Shown here: one piece after another, positions 22,510 to 34,149 of the stretch
Numbering within the stretch: position 1 is the first letter of the stretch
How the letters are laid out: the number at the start of each line of letters is the position of its first letter
Source of the DNA: Dryomyza anilis
Taxonomy: Eukaryota > Arthropoda > Insecta > Diptera > Dryomyzidae
Length of the DNA: 64,000 nt
Direction of reading: 5' to 3'
Assembly: GCA_951804985.1 (NCBI GenBank)
Contig: OX638135.1
Span: 42,298,324-42,362,323, forward strand
Translations under genes and position numbers: made by a program
Notes under the pieces: generated by a model
Database searches by the model: none
The model's input: only the letters and a program-made list of their open reading frames with translations
What the model was told of the DNA's origin: nothing

Positions 22510-23501
22510 TCATGGAGTCATGGCAGTGAAACTGTTTTGACGGGTGCTACACTCGTCTTCGCTGCCAGAAGGGTCGTGACAACAGCGCCGTTGGCATCTT
22601 GTATGCGAGCATAGAGATTTACTCAAAAAATCTGGGTCTTGTCGTTTTTGATGCAAATGGATTTTGTAAGACATTGGTGTGAAAAGAATACACACGTCCC
22701 CAATTTGTGGGTCCACTATTACTGAAAAGCGTCTGTTGACTAGTCTTCGTAGTCGAAGACTTAATGTCGCCAACAGACTCAAGGATCTTGTATGTTTGGG
22801 TCAAAAACTTGTCCAAAATTCTCCATTGAGGAATTTCTGAACTATTTCCTAAAGATCTTTCAAATATATTTAGCGTGTTTTTGGGGGGACGGGTCGAACA
22901 CATATAAACTAGAATTGGACTCTAGTTATCTGTGTCTATATCCAACATTTGCAGGGTCGTCAGACAGTGGTTGATGGTCCGTTGTAACTTTTAATTAGAG
23001 CTACCTGACTCAGACGTAACTGGTGGCAAATTCTATATGGTCTTGAGTTGAGTATTACTTGCATTCTTTTATTTTTCAACGAGATTATTTCATGCCAGTA
23101 TAAAACCATGTCTCTTGCTTCGCATCGGGTCTTTTGATTAAGATGGAAAAGTTTTTCCACATGGCTTAATCTGGCGTTGTTGATGTAAAGAGCAGAAAAC
23201 ATATCTTTGAAAGTGGGCCAGGTGACGTCTTGGCTTAGGAGTTTCTACCGGTTGCTTTATGGTCTCCATTATTTCTGAAAGGGAAGACATACAACGTATA
23301 TATGCGTTGTATCCTTTAGTATATTTATCCTTCAGCATCTTTCGCTCCACATCGGGTTCACTTCGTATTGTATTATACGAAGTTTGGAAATTATCCCACA
23401 AAAATGTAAGCTGCTTCAGGTGAAACTCTAAGGCATGAGGTACTAAATCTTGGGTATATAATGTCGTTTCCGAATTGAATAAATGCTGTCAGAGCCGCCA
23501 T
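22510..23501 (-). pseudogene. gag: BEL/Pao gag, N-terminal and capsid part
   Basis: Minus-strand start MAALTAFIQFGNDI at 23,501, then a frameshift and LWDNFQTSYNTIRSEPD (23,400), MLKDKYTKGYNAYIRC, LNQKTRCEARDMVLYWHEII (about 23,130) and WRILDKFLTQTYKILESVGD (22,850-22,790). These match the general layout of BEL/Pao Gag. Several frames are needed; the zinc-knuckle end is missing here and found instead at 20,297-20,984. Confidence 0.65.
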
Positions 23502-24455
23502 CTTTTTTATTATTGAAATTGGGTTTAAATAAAATTCAATTTAAATAACTTGAGAAATTCTCAAAAAATTCAATAACAAAATGTTGGGTCTGGATGGCTT
23601 AATTTAAAAATTATTTTTTTTTTTAAATTATTAACGGATCTTTTTCAGAAAATAAATCTGAAAAAATTCACCAATATTATAAGTAAATTTAATATGTTAG
23701 TCAATGTTATTAATCTTCAAAAATTTTGGATTTTGACGGGTCGTAATTATTTTTTCAGAAAAAATCTGAAAAAAATGTAAAAACTTTTTTTTTTCAAATA
23801 AATAAAATTATTTTTGGGTGTGTATGGGTTAACAGCAATTATTATTATCAACGAAACGTATTTCAAACACAATGGGTTAACTTTAAAATTTTATTTAGGG
23901 GGAAACCGGGTGGCAAATAAAATTTTATGGCGCAGTTAAGCTTTTTAGTCGCAATATTTTTTTTATAAAAATTCGATAAAAGAATTAATTTTGTAAAAAA
24001 ATCAATTAAATGATTTTGGGTCGCTATGGGTTAAGTTTAAAAAATATTTGTGGTAAAAAACGGGTGGGGTAATTTTTTATAATAGTTTTTCAATAAAAAG
24101 TTGTTAAATATCAATAAAATTAAAAAAAAATTTTGGATCAAAAAGGGTTAAAAAAAACTTTAATTTGGGTTTAAATGGGTTAAATATTGCTCAATAGGAA
24201 ATTTACAAAAAATATAGGATAATTTTTTGGTTCCCACGGGTAATTTATAAAATCCCACGAAAACACTATTTTAGCGCACAGCGTGGCAACCCTGTATACA
24301 CTTGACAGCAGCGCTCTTGCTGTGAGTGTATTACTGTTTATGTCTATTTGTTTTATGAGCAAATAAAACAAATAAAGAAACGAGTACAGTGACGAGTAGA
24401 TAGATGAAACAAATGAAACAAAAATGTTTGGCGATTGTTACGATAAATAAAAACA
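23502..24455 (-). other. BEL leader (untranslated), with repeated GGGTTAA motif
   Basis: AT-rich non-coding sequence upstream of gag on the minus strand. On the plus strand GGGT occurs about 16 times in 840 bp, including five GGGTTAA motifs at about 23,827, 23,874, 24,026, 24,145 and 24,176. The region ends at the 3' tail of the RTE-like LINE inserted on its right. Confidence 0.45.
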
Positions 24456-26428
24456 ATTACTTACTTACTGAAATGGCCCTTACAACCGTGGGTTGGTTTT
24501 GGCCGCTGAGATGAAGCCGCGCCAGCCGGATCTGCTTTGCGCGCGCTTACACCAGTTAGAAATACCAAGCGTTGTCAGGTTGTCCTCAACTTGGTCTTTC
24601 CAACGCAGATTTGGACGCCCTCTTCTACTCTGTTCACCTTCGAGTTTCGATTCAAGCACCTTCTTGGCTGGAGTGAATTTATCCATTTGTTCGACATGAC
24701 CTAGCCAGCGAAGCCGCTGGATCTTGATGCGCTTGACTATGTCAATGTCGTCGAATAACTCATACAGCTCGTGGTTCAACCTGATTCGATAATCGTTAGC
24801 AAAGCAGATAGGGCCAAAGATTTTCGGATAATCTTTCTCTCGAACGCTCCCAGTAGTCTCTCATCGGTGGAGGCCAGCGTCCATGTTTCCGCACCATAAA
24901 GTAGGACGGGCGTAATGAGTGACTTGTAGAGCATTATTTTTGTCCGGCGGGAGAGGGCTCTACTTCTCAATTGCCTACTGAGCCCAAAGTAACACCTGTT
25001 GGCAAGAGTTATTCTCCGTTTGATCTCCAGGCTGACGTCGATGTTGCTGTTTATGCTGAATCCCAAGTAGAAGAAGTCCTTCACAATGTCGAACTTGTGG
25101 GTGTCAAAATCAGCTATTTGTCCAATACTCAAGGACTGTTTTTTTGCTTGTTGACACAAGGAACTTCGTCTTGTCATCGTTCACCGCTAGACCCATTCGA
25201 CGCGACTCTTTCTCCAATCTGGAGAATGCTGCGCTGACTGCTCGTGTGCTCCTGCAAATGATATCAATATCGTCGGCATATGCGAGCAGCATGACACTAT
25301 TGTTGAGGATAGTGCCCGTCGCCCGATAGGGAGTCTGTCTGAAACCTCGTTCGGTATGAAATGGATCGGAGATGTCTTTTCCTATTCGCACTGAGCAAAG
25401 TGTGTTGCTCATGGTCATCCTGCAAAGCCTTGTAAGTTTTGCAGGTATACCGAACTCAGACATTGCGGCGTATAATCGTCCCCTTATCGGAGTGTCGAAG
25501 GCGGCTTTATAGTCGACTAATAGATGGTAGGGGTCGATCTATTCTTCTAGGATCTTTTCCTGGATTAGGCGCAATGTGAAAATTTGGTCTATGGTGGACT
25601 TTCCAGGTCTGAAGCCGCCCTGATAAGGTCCAATCAGTCTGTTGACGATGTGCTTCAGCCTTTCGCATAATACGTCGATAGAACCTTGTATGCAAGTAGG
25701 CTAAGCCCGCGGTAGTTGGCGCAGATAGTGGGATCCCTTTTCTTAAGGATTGGGCAGAGTACACTGAGGTTCCAGTCACTTGGCATGCTTTCATCCGACC
25801 ATATTCTGCTTACGAGCTCGTGCATGCTCCCTTTTAGCTCATCGCCTCCGGTCTTAAACAACTCAGCAGGCAGGCCATCAGCACCTGCGGCTTTGTTGTT
25901 TTTCAGCCGAGCAATGGCTCTTCTGACCTCGTCATGGTCGGGTGGCGGAATCTCAACGTCATCATCAAGTACTGGGGTTGCCGGGTTTACTTCTCTATCG
26001 GTGGAATTGCTGTCATCATCACCGGTCAGCAGTTTAGAGAAGTGATCCCTCCATATCTTCAGTGTGCTCTGGATATCTGTGACTTGATTTCCGTTCTCAT
26101 CTTTACAAGAAGAGGCTCCGAATTTTGAACCTCCGGCTAGGCTTCGTATTTTCTCGAAGAATTTTCGAGCCTCATTCCTTTCCACATGCATCTCAATCTC
26201 CTCACACTGACGTCTTTCTGTCTCTCTTTTTTTACGCCTGAAAAGACATATCTCTTCCCTTCTCTTTGTATCGCTCCTTCGCAGCTCACGTAGCTAGTGA
26301 CTGCAGGGTGGATTTGTACATAGCGTCTTTCTCTGCAGTGGCCGCGTGACACTTTTAGTCATACCACTGATTCCTCAGGGGGCGTTGGAATCCAATCACC
26401 TCTTCGGTAGCCGTACGCATAGAGCAGG
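24455..26428 (-). pseudogene. RTE-like LINE, reverse transcriptase and C-terminal part
   Basis: Minus strand, several frames. From the N-side: CHAATAEKDAMYKS (about 26,350), RNEARKFFEKIRSLAGGSKF (26,180), AGADGLPAELFKTGGDEL, LCPILKKRDPTICANYRGLS (25,750), RMTMSNTLCSVRIG (25,430), the catalytic LLAYADDIDII (25,300), then MGLAVNDDKTKFLVSTSK, VSLEIKRRITLANRCYFGL, LYGAETWTL and the C-terminal RLRWLGHVEQMD and RRGRPNLRWKDQVEDNL (24,600). The 3' end has a short TAAG repeat (AGTAAGTAAGTAA on the minus strand at 24,458), as expected of RTE-type tails. Frameshifts and stops make it dead. Confidence 0.8.
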
Positions 26429-27620
26429 AGATATGGTTCCACTGCGCACTTATATCATGGCTTGCCATTTCATTATGGAAAGATATACGAGCCAACAGCG
26501 AATCCAAATTATTAAAATTTACTACCGAAATTCGGAGTCAGTGGCCTCAACGTTAATAGCGCTGCGTCCAATTTATGGTCGTCATAATCGTCCTTGCAGA
26601 TCAACAATTGAGCGTCTAGTGGATAAATTTGATTCCACAGGCACAGTACAAAATGTTCCCGTGCCAGTGAGACAAAGAAGTGCCCGTAGTGTCGAGAATA
26701 TTGCTGCCGCTGAGGCTTCAGTTGAAGAAAGCCCAAATGTGTCTCTCACACGTCGTTCTCAAGGGTTGGGCATCTCTGTGACGTCCTTGTGGCGAATTTT
26801 GCGAAAAGATCTTGGCCTACATCCTTACAAAATCAAATTGACGCAAGAACTGAAGCCGCTTGACCACCAAAAGCGTCGTATGTTCGTGAATTGTGCTGAG
26901 CAACAACTTGATGATTCGGATTTACTTCGAAAAATCATCTTCAGCAATGAGGCTCATTTCTGGCTGAATGGCTTCGTCAATAAACAAAATATGTCATCAT
27001 TGCATCCCGAAAAAATTACGGTTTGGTGCGGTTTATGGGCCGGCGGCGTCATTGGGCCGTACTTCTTCCGTGATGCTCAATACCGGCACGTTACTGTAAA
27101 TAGGAATCGCTACCGTTCAATGATAACCGAATATTTTTTGCCCCAATTGGATGATATGGACATGGAGGACATGTGGTTCCAACAGGACGGCGCCACGAGC
27201 CACACAGCGAATGCCACAATCAATTTATTGGAAACCAAGTTTGGAAAAAGGGGTTATCTCACGAAATGGTCCTGTCGATTGACCGCCTCGGTCGTGCGAT
27301 TTGACGCCGTTAGACTATTTCCTGTGGGGCTACGTCAAGTCTATGGTCTATGCCAACAAGCCAGCGACGATTGATAAACTCCGTACGAATATCGAACGTG
27401 AAATTGCAGCAGTACCGGCCGATGTATGCTTGAAAACCGTCGAAAATTGGGTTCAGCGTCTGGACTTCTGCAAGCGTGCCCGTGGTGGCCATGCAAAAGA
27501 AATCGAGTTCCATACATAATGGCATCGAACGTACTTTTACAGGAATAAAGAATTTCATTGATATCCAAAACTGTTTTTGTTTTATTTAAAAAAATTTGTA
27601 GCGCTCTTATTGAAAAACCC
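26429..27620 (+). mobile_element. Tc1/mariner-class DNA transposon inserted in the LINE
   Basis: About 1.2 kb separating the endonuclease and reverse transcriptase halves of the LINE. The right end reads AGCGCTCTTATTGAAAAACC on the plus strand; the left end near GGTTCCACTGCGCACTTATA is at best a degraded partner, so the terminal inverted repeats are not confirmed. The LINE also lacks roughly 150 codons across the gap, so a deletion went with the insertion or followed it. Confidence 0.65.
26475..27519 (+). pseudogene. DD34D-type transposase, inactivated
   Basis: Starts MERYTSQQRIQIIKIYYRN, an insect helix-turn-helix N-terminus (DUF4817-like), followed by a second HTH (VTSLWRILRKDLGLHPYKI) and the DDE core. 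The first catalytic block reads FSNEAHFWLNGF: Asn stands where family members have Asp. The second block, WFQQDGATSHTA, is intact. A frameshift at about 27,255 moves the C-terminus into another frame, where a TGA at 27,282 replaces a Trp codon before PPRSCDLTPLDYFLWGYVK, which holds the third Asp. About 345 residues, the normal length for the group. It would cut and paste the element; three separate lesions rule this out. Confidence 0.85.
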
Positions 27621-28207
27621 TTTACCATGTTTCTTGTTGCGGCGAAGTTGATTAGCCTCGTTCCGTTATCGGAAGTGTTGGCATGGAGGCTTATTTTTCC
27701 GATTGTGGGACAATAGATGGCTTCTCTGCCCATCGTGGCGGGGACAGCGTTGTCTAGACGCTCGTAGAAGCGCTCTTTTGTCTCGTCATCTTTCTCGTTC
27801 GTCAGAGCGTGTGCACAAATTAGGCTGATGTGGAAATATTTAGCCTTGATGCGGATTGTTGCCAGCCTTTCGTCCATGTGCGTGAACCTAGAGACAAGGT
27901 GGCGGAGTCTCTTGCTGACCACAAATCCACATCCAAATTCGTGTCTCTCCGCATGGCAGTTTTAGTAGATATCACAGGACGCTTGTTTCGAGCAACCCTG
28001 TCCTGTTCATCGCATTTCCTGGATAGCGGTGATGTCTGCCTTATATTTTTCGAGGACATCTGCCATCTGGATAGAGGCACCTTCACTATAAAGGTACGGA
28101 TATGCATTCCAGGTGCATATCCGTAAATCATGGTCCTTAAAACGTTTGCGTGTGTTTTCATCATGGTAATCGGTCGTTATTCGAGGCTTTTTTTTTGTTT
28201 TCATTGG
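27621..28207 (-). pseudogene. RTE-like LINE, endonuclease part
   Basis: Minus strand. FKDHDLRICTWN with the first catalytic Asn near 28,130, YKADITAIQEMR with the catalytic Glu near 28,020, then VSKRLRHLVSRFTHMDERLATIRIKAKYFHISLICAHA (read in pieces, 27,920-27,800) and KDDETKERFYERLDNAVPA. It ends in INFAATRNMV where the DNA transposon cuts in. This is the apurinic-like endonuclease that nicks target DNA. The family resembles insect RTE elements often mis-named craniofacial development protein 2. The 5' end lies directly against the BEL primer-binding region at 28,208-28,213. Confidence 0.75.
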
Positions 28208-28213
28208 GCGCAA

Positions 28214-28533
28214 TGTTTTGTGTAGTAATTGTTGTTTGTGTAAATCTTCCTTCTGTCGATTTTCCTTCCTGTTGTTGTTGTGATTGTGTTATTTTTATTT
28301 GTCGCGGTGAGGGGTGAACAATATAAAATTGTTTTTAAACTTTCAAATATGTCGCGGAGGCGGGTGGGTCAATCGTTCGGTTTGAGATAAACGTAACGAG
28401 TGTTTATTTTGTGGCGAACGTAGGCAGAGCCGATGGTCGATTGGTTCGCCGCAGTAATCGATAAATAATCGATTATGTGGATATGACGGACGGAGATGTT
28501 CAAACATATCGATTTTACGTTTGTACGTAAACA
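28214..28533 (-). repeat. BEL/Pao LTR (copy 2)
   Basis: Minus-strand TGTTTACGTACAAACGTAAA to ACTACACAAAACA, 320 bp; same family and orientation as 19,723-20,098. It is followed on the minus strand by TTGCGCCCAATG, a primer-binding-site-like sequence, so this is the 5' LTR of the BEL element whose gag starts at 23,501; the LINE sits between. Confidence 0.75.
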
Positions 28534-30002
28534 TATATCTTTGGAGCTTTATGGAAACAAAAGTATTATTGCATTTCGAAACATTATTATAATAAGAGCC
28601 AAACATATTTTTGTTTTCGTTCAAACATATTAATGTTCTGAATGAATACATTTTTCGGGTTCTTGCAAACATATATATGTTTGAATGTAAAAACGATTTT
28701 ATAACATATTGATGTTGACATTTCATATTAATGTAAAAAAAGTATATTTAGTGCTAATATTTTTTTACACAATATTAATTTTTTCTCTTTTGTTAAATTA
28801 TCTTTTATTTTATTTATATTATATAATTATAAACCAAAACTATTATTTTTTATTACATATCTTTTAATTATACTTAAATATTTTATTTCCTATCTATTGT
28901 TCCTATTATGAGCTCATTGAATTACGGATTAATTGGATATTTCACAAACAGCCACTAGCTGGTATTAACAGCGATTTGCGGTACTTGAACAAATTCATCT
29001 ACCAAAACGTTCATCTACCAAAATTCATCTACCAAATCGTACCAGTCCACAAAAAAAAAGGATTTGTCATGGTAAAAAATGCATTTAAATATGGGCAATT
29101 TTTCAGGTTCAATATGGAAAAATGCATTTCTTGAAATTTAAAAAAAAAAATGGAAATCGGACGTTGGACATATAATGTGATTATTACACTTAATTGGGTA
29201 TTTTTGAAAACAAAAACATTTATTTGAAGATTGAAGAGTATATAAAACGTAAACGGATTTTAAATATGTTACATTTTAATGAAAGATTGTTAATTCATTT
29301 ATTTTTTTTTCAAAAGTACCAGTCACTTTTTATTTTAATTCCTGCATGGTTAAAATTGATTTTAAAAATAAGTCCAGAAATTTGAATTTATATTATTTAA
29401 AATATTGTTTATTATAAAGCCTCGAATACACGATAAAGAAATTATAAAAATTAGAAAAAAATCTATATAGTGTTTACACAACTTTACTAGATTTTTTTCT
29501 CTATCTCTACCTATTTGCTCTATAGTGTAATCTCGCCTTAACGGGCAAATTTGGGATTTACGATTATATATCCACCTTGAATTTTTATTTTTAATTAAAA
29601 GCTTTACTCTGTGAGATCACCCTGTGGAGCGTCGTTTTCAAGATCGCCATATGAAGGTTCGTGTATTTACTATATATACAGCGTTACCAATAGCAGATAG
29701 TATAGATATTATAAGAGGTCTCATCCGAACTCGTTGCGATTTACTCGCTGGAGTGTAGCGACAAAAGATGAGTCCCAGTATTTTCGACACAGCCAGAGCC
29801 AGAGGATATAAACATTATTTCTATTCTCTGCTTGCAGAAACCAATATACTGCTCTCTTGCAGCGTAAATGAAGCACAGCAGAGAGACGAGAAATTCTGTA
29901 GGTTTAGGATATCAGCTGTTTTGTATGTTGAGCCGATCCGCTGCTACTGTTTCTGCAGGTTTCTGCATCTAATTCTGTTCGTCCCTCTGTCCTTGTTATA
30001 AT
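28534..30002. other. AT-rich unassigned region
   Basis: No gene recognised. CAAACATAT-type motifs recur between 28,500 and 28,690. A short GC-richer stretch at about 29,620-30,000 includes an open frame of 77 codons at 29,768-30,001 with no known motif; it ends exactly where the DINE-like copy starts. Confidence 0.4.
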
Positions 30003-30603
30003 TATACCCTACACCTATGAGGTACAGGGTATATTAAGTTTGTGCAGATATTGTAACGCCCCATAGGAAGCGTGGCCGGTATGGAAAAGTATATATAATC
30101 TTGATAAGCATCACAACCCGAGTCCGTTGAGACATGCCCGTCTGTCCGTTTGTCTGTCTGCCCGAAAACATTGTAACTTGAAAAATACTGGACCTAATAC
30201 GATGAAATTTGGTTTCAATAAGTTCTAGCCAAAAGTAGGAGTTGAGTATGGAAATGAGCCAAATCGATCAACGGACACGCCCACTTCCCATACAAGTCAC
30301 TATTATAGAACTCTTCAGGAACCAATAACTCGAAAAGAATGACGTACATATTTATACAATATAAAACGTATTGTTAGAATTTGTCTACAAATATATGTTC
30401 CAAAAATGGGCGTGATCCGCCCACATTTGATTTTTTCATTATTTTTATAGTGGACATTTTAGTCGTAAATTATTGAAAATTATCCCACCAAATTATACCA
30501 CAAATTATCAACCAAGAGTGTAGGGTATTCAATAGTCGAGCCCGACTATAAAAGTCCGTCCCATGTGACCGAACTTACCCATGTGACCTAATTTTCCGAA
30601 CTC
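30003..30603 (-). mobile_element. DINE-1/mini-me-like element, solo, diverged and internally deleted
   Basis: On the plus strand begins TATACCCTACACCTATGAGG (terminal hairpin), then the core (GTATATATAATCTTGATAAG), a GTCY microsatellite (GTCTGTCCGTTTGTCTGTCT), GGACACGCCCACTTCCC, and ends at the CCGAACTC terminus after CATGTGACC motifs. About 200 bp shorter than complete copies. Its end lies 18 bases from the heptamer satellite. Confidence 0.85.
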
Positions 30604-30621
30604 TTTTTTTTTGCTACATTT

Positions 30622-33600
30622 GTATAATTTATAATTTGTAATTTATAATTTATAATTTATAATTTATAATTTATAATTTATAATTTATAATTTATAATTT
30701 ATAATTTATAATTTATAATTTATAATTTATAATTTATAATTTATAATTTATAATTTATAATTTATAATTTATAATTTATAATTTATAATTTATAATTTAT
30801 AATTTATAATTTATAATTTATAATTTATAATTTATAATTTATAATTTATAATTTATAATTTATAATTTATAATTTATAATTTATAATTTATAATTTATAA
30901 TTTATAATTTATAATTTATAATTTATAATTTATAATTTATAATTTATAATTTATAATTTATAATTTATAATTTATAATTTATAATTTATAATTTATAATT
31001 TATAATTTATAATTTATAATTTATAATTTATAATTTATAATTTATAATTTATAATTTATAATTTATAATTTATAATTTATAATTTATAATTTATAATTTA
31101 TAATTTATAATTTATAATTTATAATTTATAATTTATAATTTATAATTTATAATTTATAATTTATAATTTATAATTTATAATTTATAATTTATAATTTATA
31201 ATTTATAATTTATAATTTATAATTTATAATTTATAATTTATAATTTATAATTTATAATTTATAATTTATAATTTATAATTTATAATTTATAATTTATAAT
31301 TTATAATTTATAATTTATAATTTATAATTTATAATTTATAATTTATAATTTATAATTTATAATTTATAATTTATAATTTATAATTTATAATTTATAATTT
31401 ATAATTTATAATTTATAATTTATAATTTATAATTTATAATTTATAATTTATAATTTATAATTTATAATTTATAATTTATAATTTATAATTTATAATTTAT
31501 AATTTATAATTTATAATTTATAATTTATAATTTATAATTTATAATTTATAATTTATAATTTATAATTTATAATTTATAATTTATAATTTATAATTTATAA
31601 TTTATAATTTATAATTTATAATTTATAATTTATAATTTATAATTTATAATTTATAATTTATAATTTATAATTTATAATTTATAATTTATAATTTATAATT
31701 TATAATTTATAATTTATAATTTATAATTTATAATTTATAATTTATAATTTATAATTTATAATTTATAATTTATAATTTATAATTTATAATTTATAATTTA
31801 TAATTTATAATTTATAATTTATAATTTATAATTTATAATTTATAATTTATAATTTATAATTTATAATTTATAATTTATAATTTATAATTTATAATTTATA
31901 ATTTATAATTTATAATTTATAATTTATAATTTATAATTTATAATTTATAATTTATAATTTATAATTTATAATTTATAATTTATAATTTATAATTTATAAT
32001 TTATAATTTATAATTTATAATTTATAATTTATAATTTATAATTTATAATTTATAATTTATAATTTATAATTTATAATTTATAATTTATAATTTATAATTT
32101 ATAATTTATAATTTATAATTTATAATTTATAATTTATAATTTATAATTTATAATTTATAATTTATAATTTATAATTTATAATTTATAATTTATAATTTAT
32201 AATTTATAATTTATAATTTATAATTTATAATTTATAATTTATAATTTATAATTTATAATTTATAATTTATAATTTATAATTTATAATTTATAATTTATAA
32301 TTTATAATTTATAATTTATAATTTATAATTTATAATTTATAATTTATAATTTATAATTTATAATTTATAATTTATAATTTATAATTTATAATTTATAATT
32401 TATAATTTATAATTTATAATTTATAATTTATAATTTATAATTTATAATTTATAATTTATAATTTATAATTTATAATTTATAATTTATAATTTATAATTTA
32501 TAATTTATAATTTATAATTTATAATTTATAATTTATAATTTATAATTTATAATTTATAATTTATAATTTATAATTTATAATTTATAATTTATAATTTATA
32601 ATTTATAATTAATAATTAATAATTAATAATTTATAATTTATAATTTATAATTTATAATTTATAATTTATAATTTATAATTTATAATTTATAATTTATAAT
32701 TTATAATTTATAATTTATAATTTATAATTTATAATTTATAATTTATAATTTATAATTTATAATTTATAATTTATAATTTATAATTTATAATTTATAATTT
32801 ATAATTTATAATTTATAATTTATAATTTATAATTTATAATTTATAATTTATAATTTATAATTTATAATTTATAATTTATAATTTATAATTTATAATTTAT
32901 AATTTATAATTTATAATTTATAATTTATAATTTATAATTTATAATTTATAATTTATAATTTATAATTTATAATTTATAATTTATAATTTATAATTTATAA
33001 TTTATAATTTATAATTTATAATTTATAATTTATAATTTATAATTTATAATTTATAATTTATAATTTATAATTTATAATTTATAATTTATAATTTATAATT
33101 TATAATTTATAATTTATAATTTATAATTTATAATTTATAATTTATAATTTATAATTTATAATTTATAATTTATAATTTATAATTTATAATTTATAATTTA
33201 TAATTTATAATTTATAATTTATAATTTATAATTTATAATTTATAATTTATAATTTATAATTTATAATTTATAATTTATAATTTATAATTTATAATTTATA
33301 ATTTATAATTTATAATTTATAATTTATAATTTATAATTTATAATTTATAATTTATAATTTATAATTTATAATTTATAATTTATAATTTATAATTTATAAT
33401 TTATAATTTATAATTTATAATTTATAATTTATAATTTATAATTTATAATTTATAATTTATAATTTATAATTTATAATTTATAATTTATAATTTATAATTT
33501 ATAATTTATAATTTATAATTTATAATTTATAATTTATAATTTATAATTTATAATTTATAATTTATAATTTATAATTTATAATTTATAATTTATAATTTAT

Positions 33601-33745
33601 AATTTATAATTTATAATTTATAATTTATAATTTATAATTTATAATTTATAATTTATAATTTATAATTTATAATTTATAATTTATAATTTATAATTTATAA
33701 TTTATAATTTATAATTTATAATTTATAATTTATAATTTATAATTT
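30622..33745. repeat. Satellite/microsatellite of the heptamer TATAATT, about 3.1 kb
   Basis: Roughly 445 head-to-tail copies of TATAATT, essentially perfect. Two features break the uniformity: an imperfect start (TTTGTAATTTATAATTTG) and a block at 32,611-32,631 in which three consecutive units are AATAATT. The block keeps the 7-bp phase. The length in the assembly may not equal the true length. Confidence 0.97.
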
Positions 33746-34149
33746 AATATTATATTAAATTTAATAAATATTAAATACTAGCTGGACCCGTACACGACTC
33801 GTGCACATTTTTTTTTGTACCAGGGCTGCGCAACGGGGTATTTTAGTTTTATTTTTTATTTTAAAACAATCTTATTTGAAAATAAAAATGAAAACAATAT
33901 TTTAATTTAGTTGATTTTTGATTTTATTACTTTTATTTTTTTTTATTTATTTATTTATTTACTAGCTGGACCCGTGCACGACTCGAGCCAAGATTTTCTG
34001 AATTCAAAGATATGGAGCGATTTTATTAATATAAAAAACATTTTATTATTTATATGAGGGGCCCGTGCTTAGCTGTTGAAATTTTTTTATTGGTTTTATA
34101 AATGTGGTAACCAAATAATTCTCCGCCAAAACAACTTTTCTCTTAAGTG

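Noticed and set aside
23820..24185. GGGTTAA motifs as telomere repeats
   Set aside because: Spacing is irregular (tens to 150 bases), the motif is not tandem, and flies lack TTAGGG-type telomeres.
30622..33745. CRISPR-like or telomeric array
   Set aside because: Head-to-tail heptamers without spacers, in a eukaryotic context; the unit is not a telomere repeat of insects (TTAGG).
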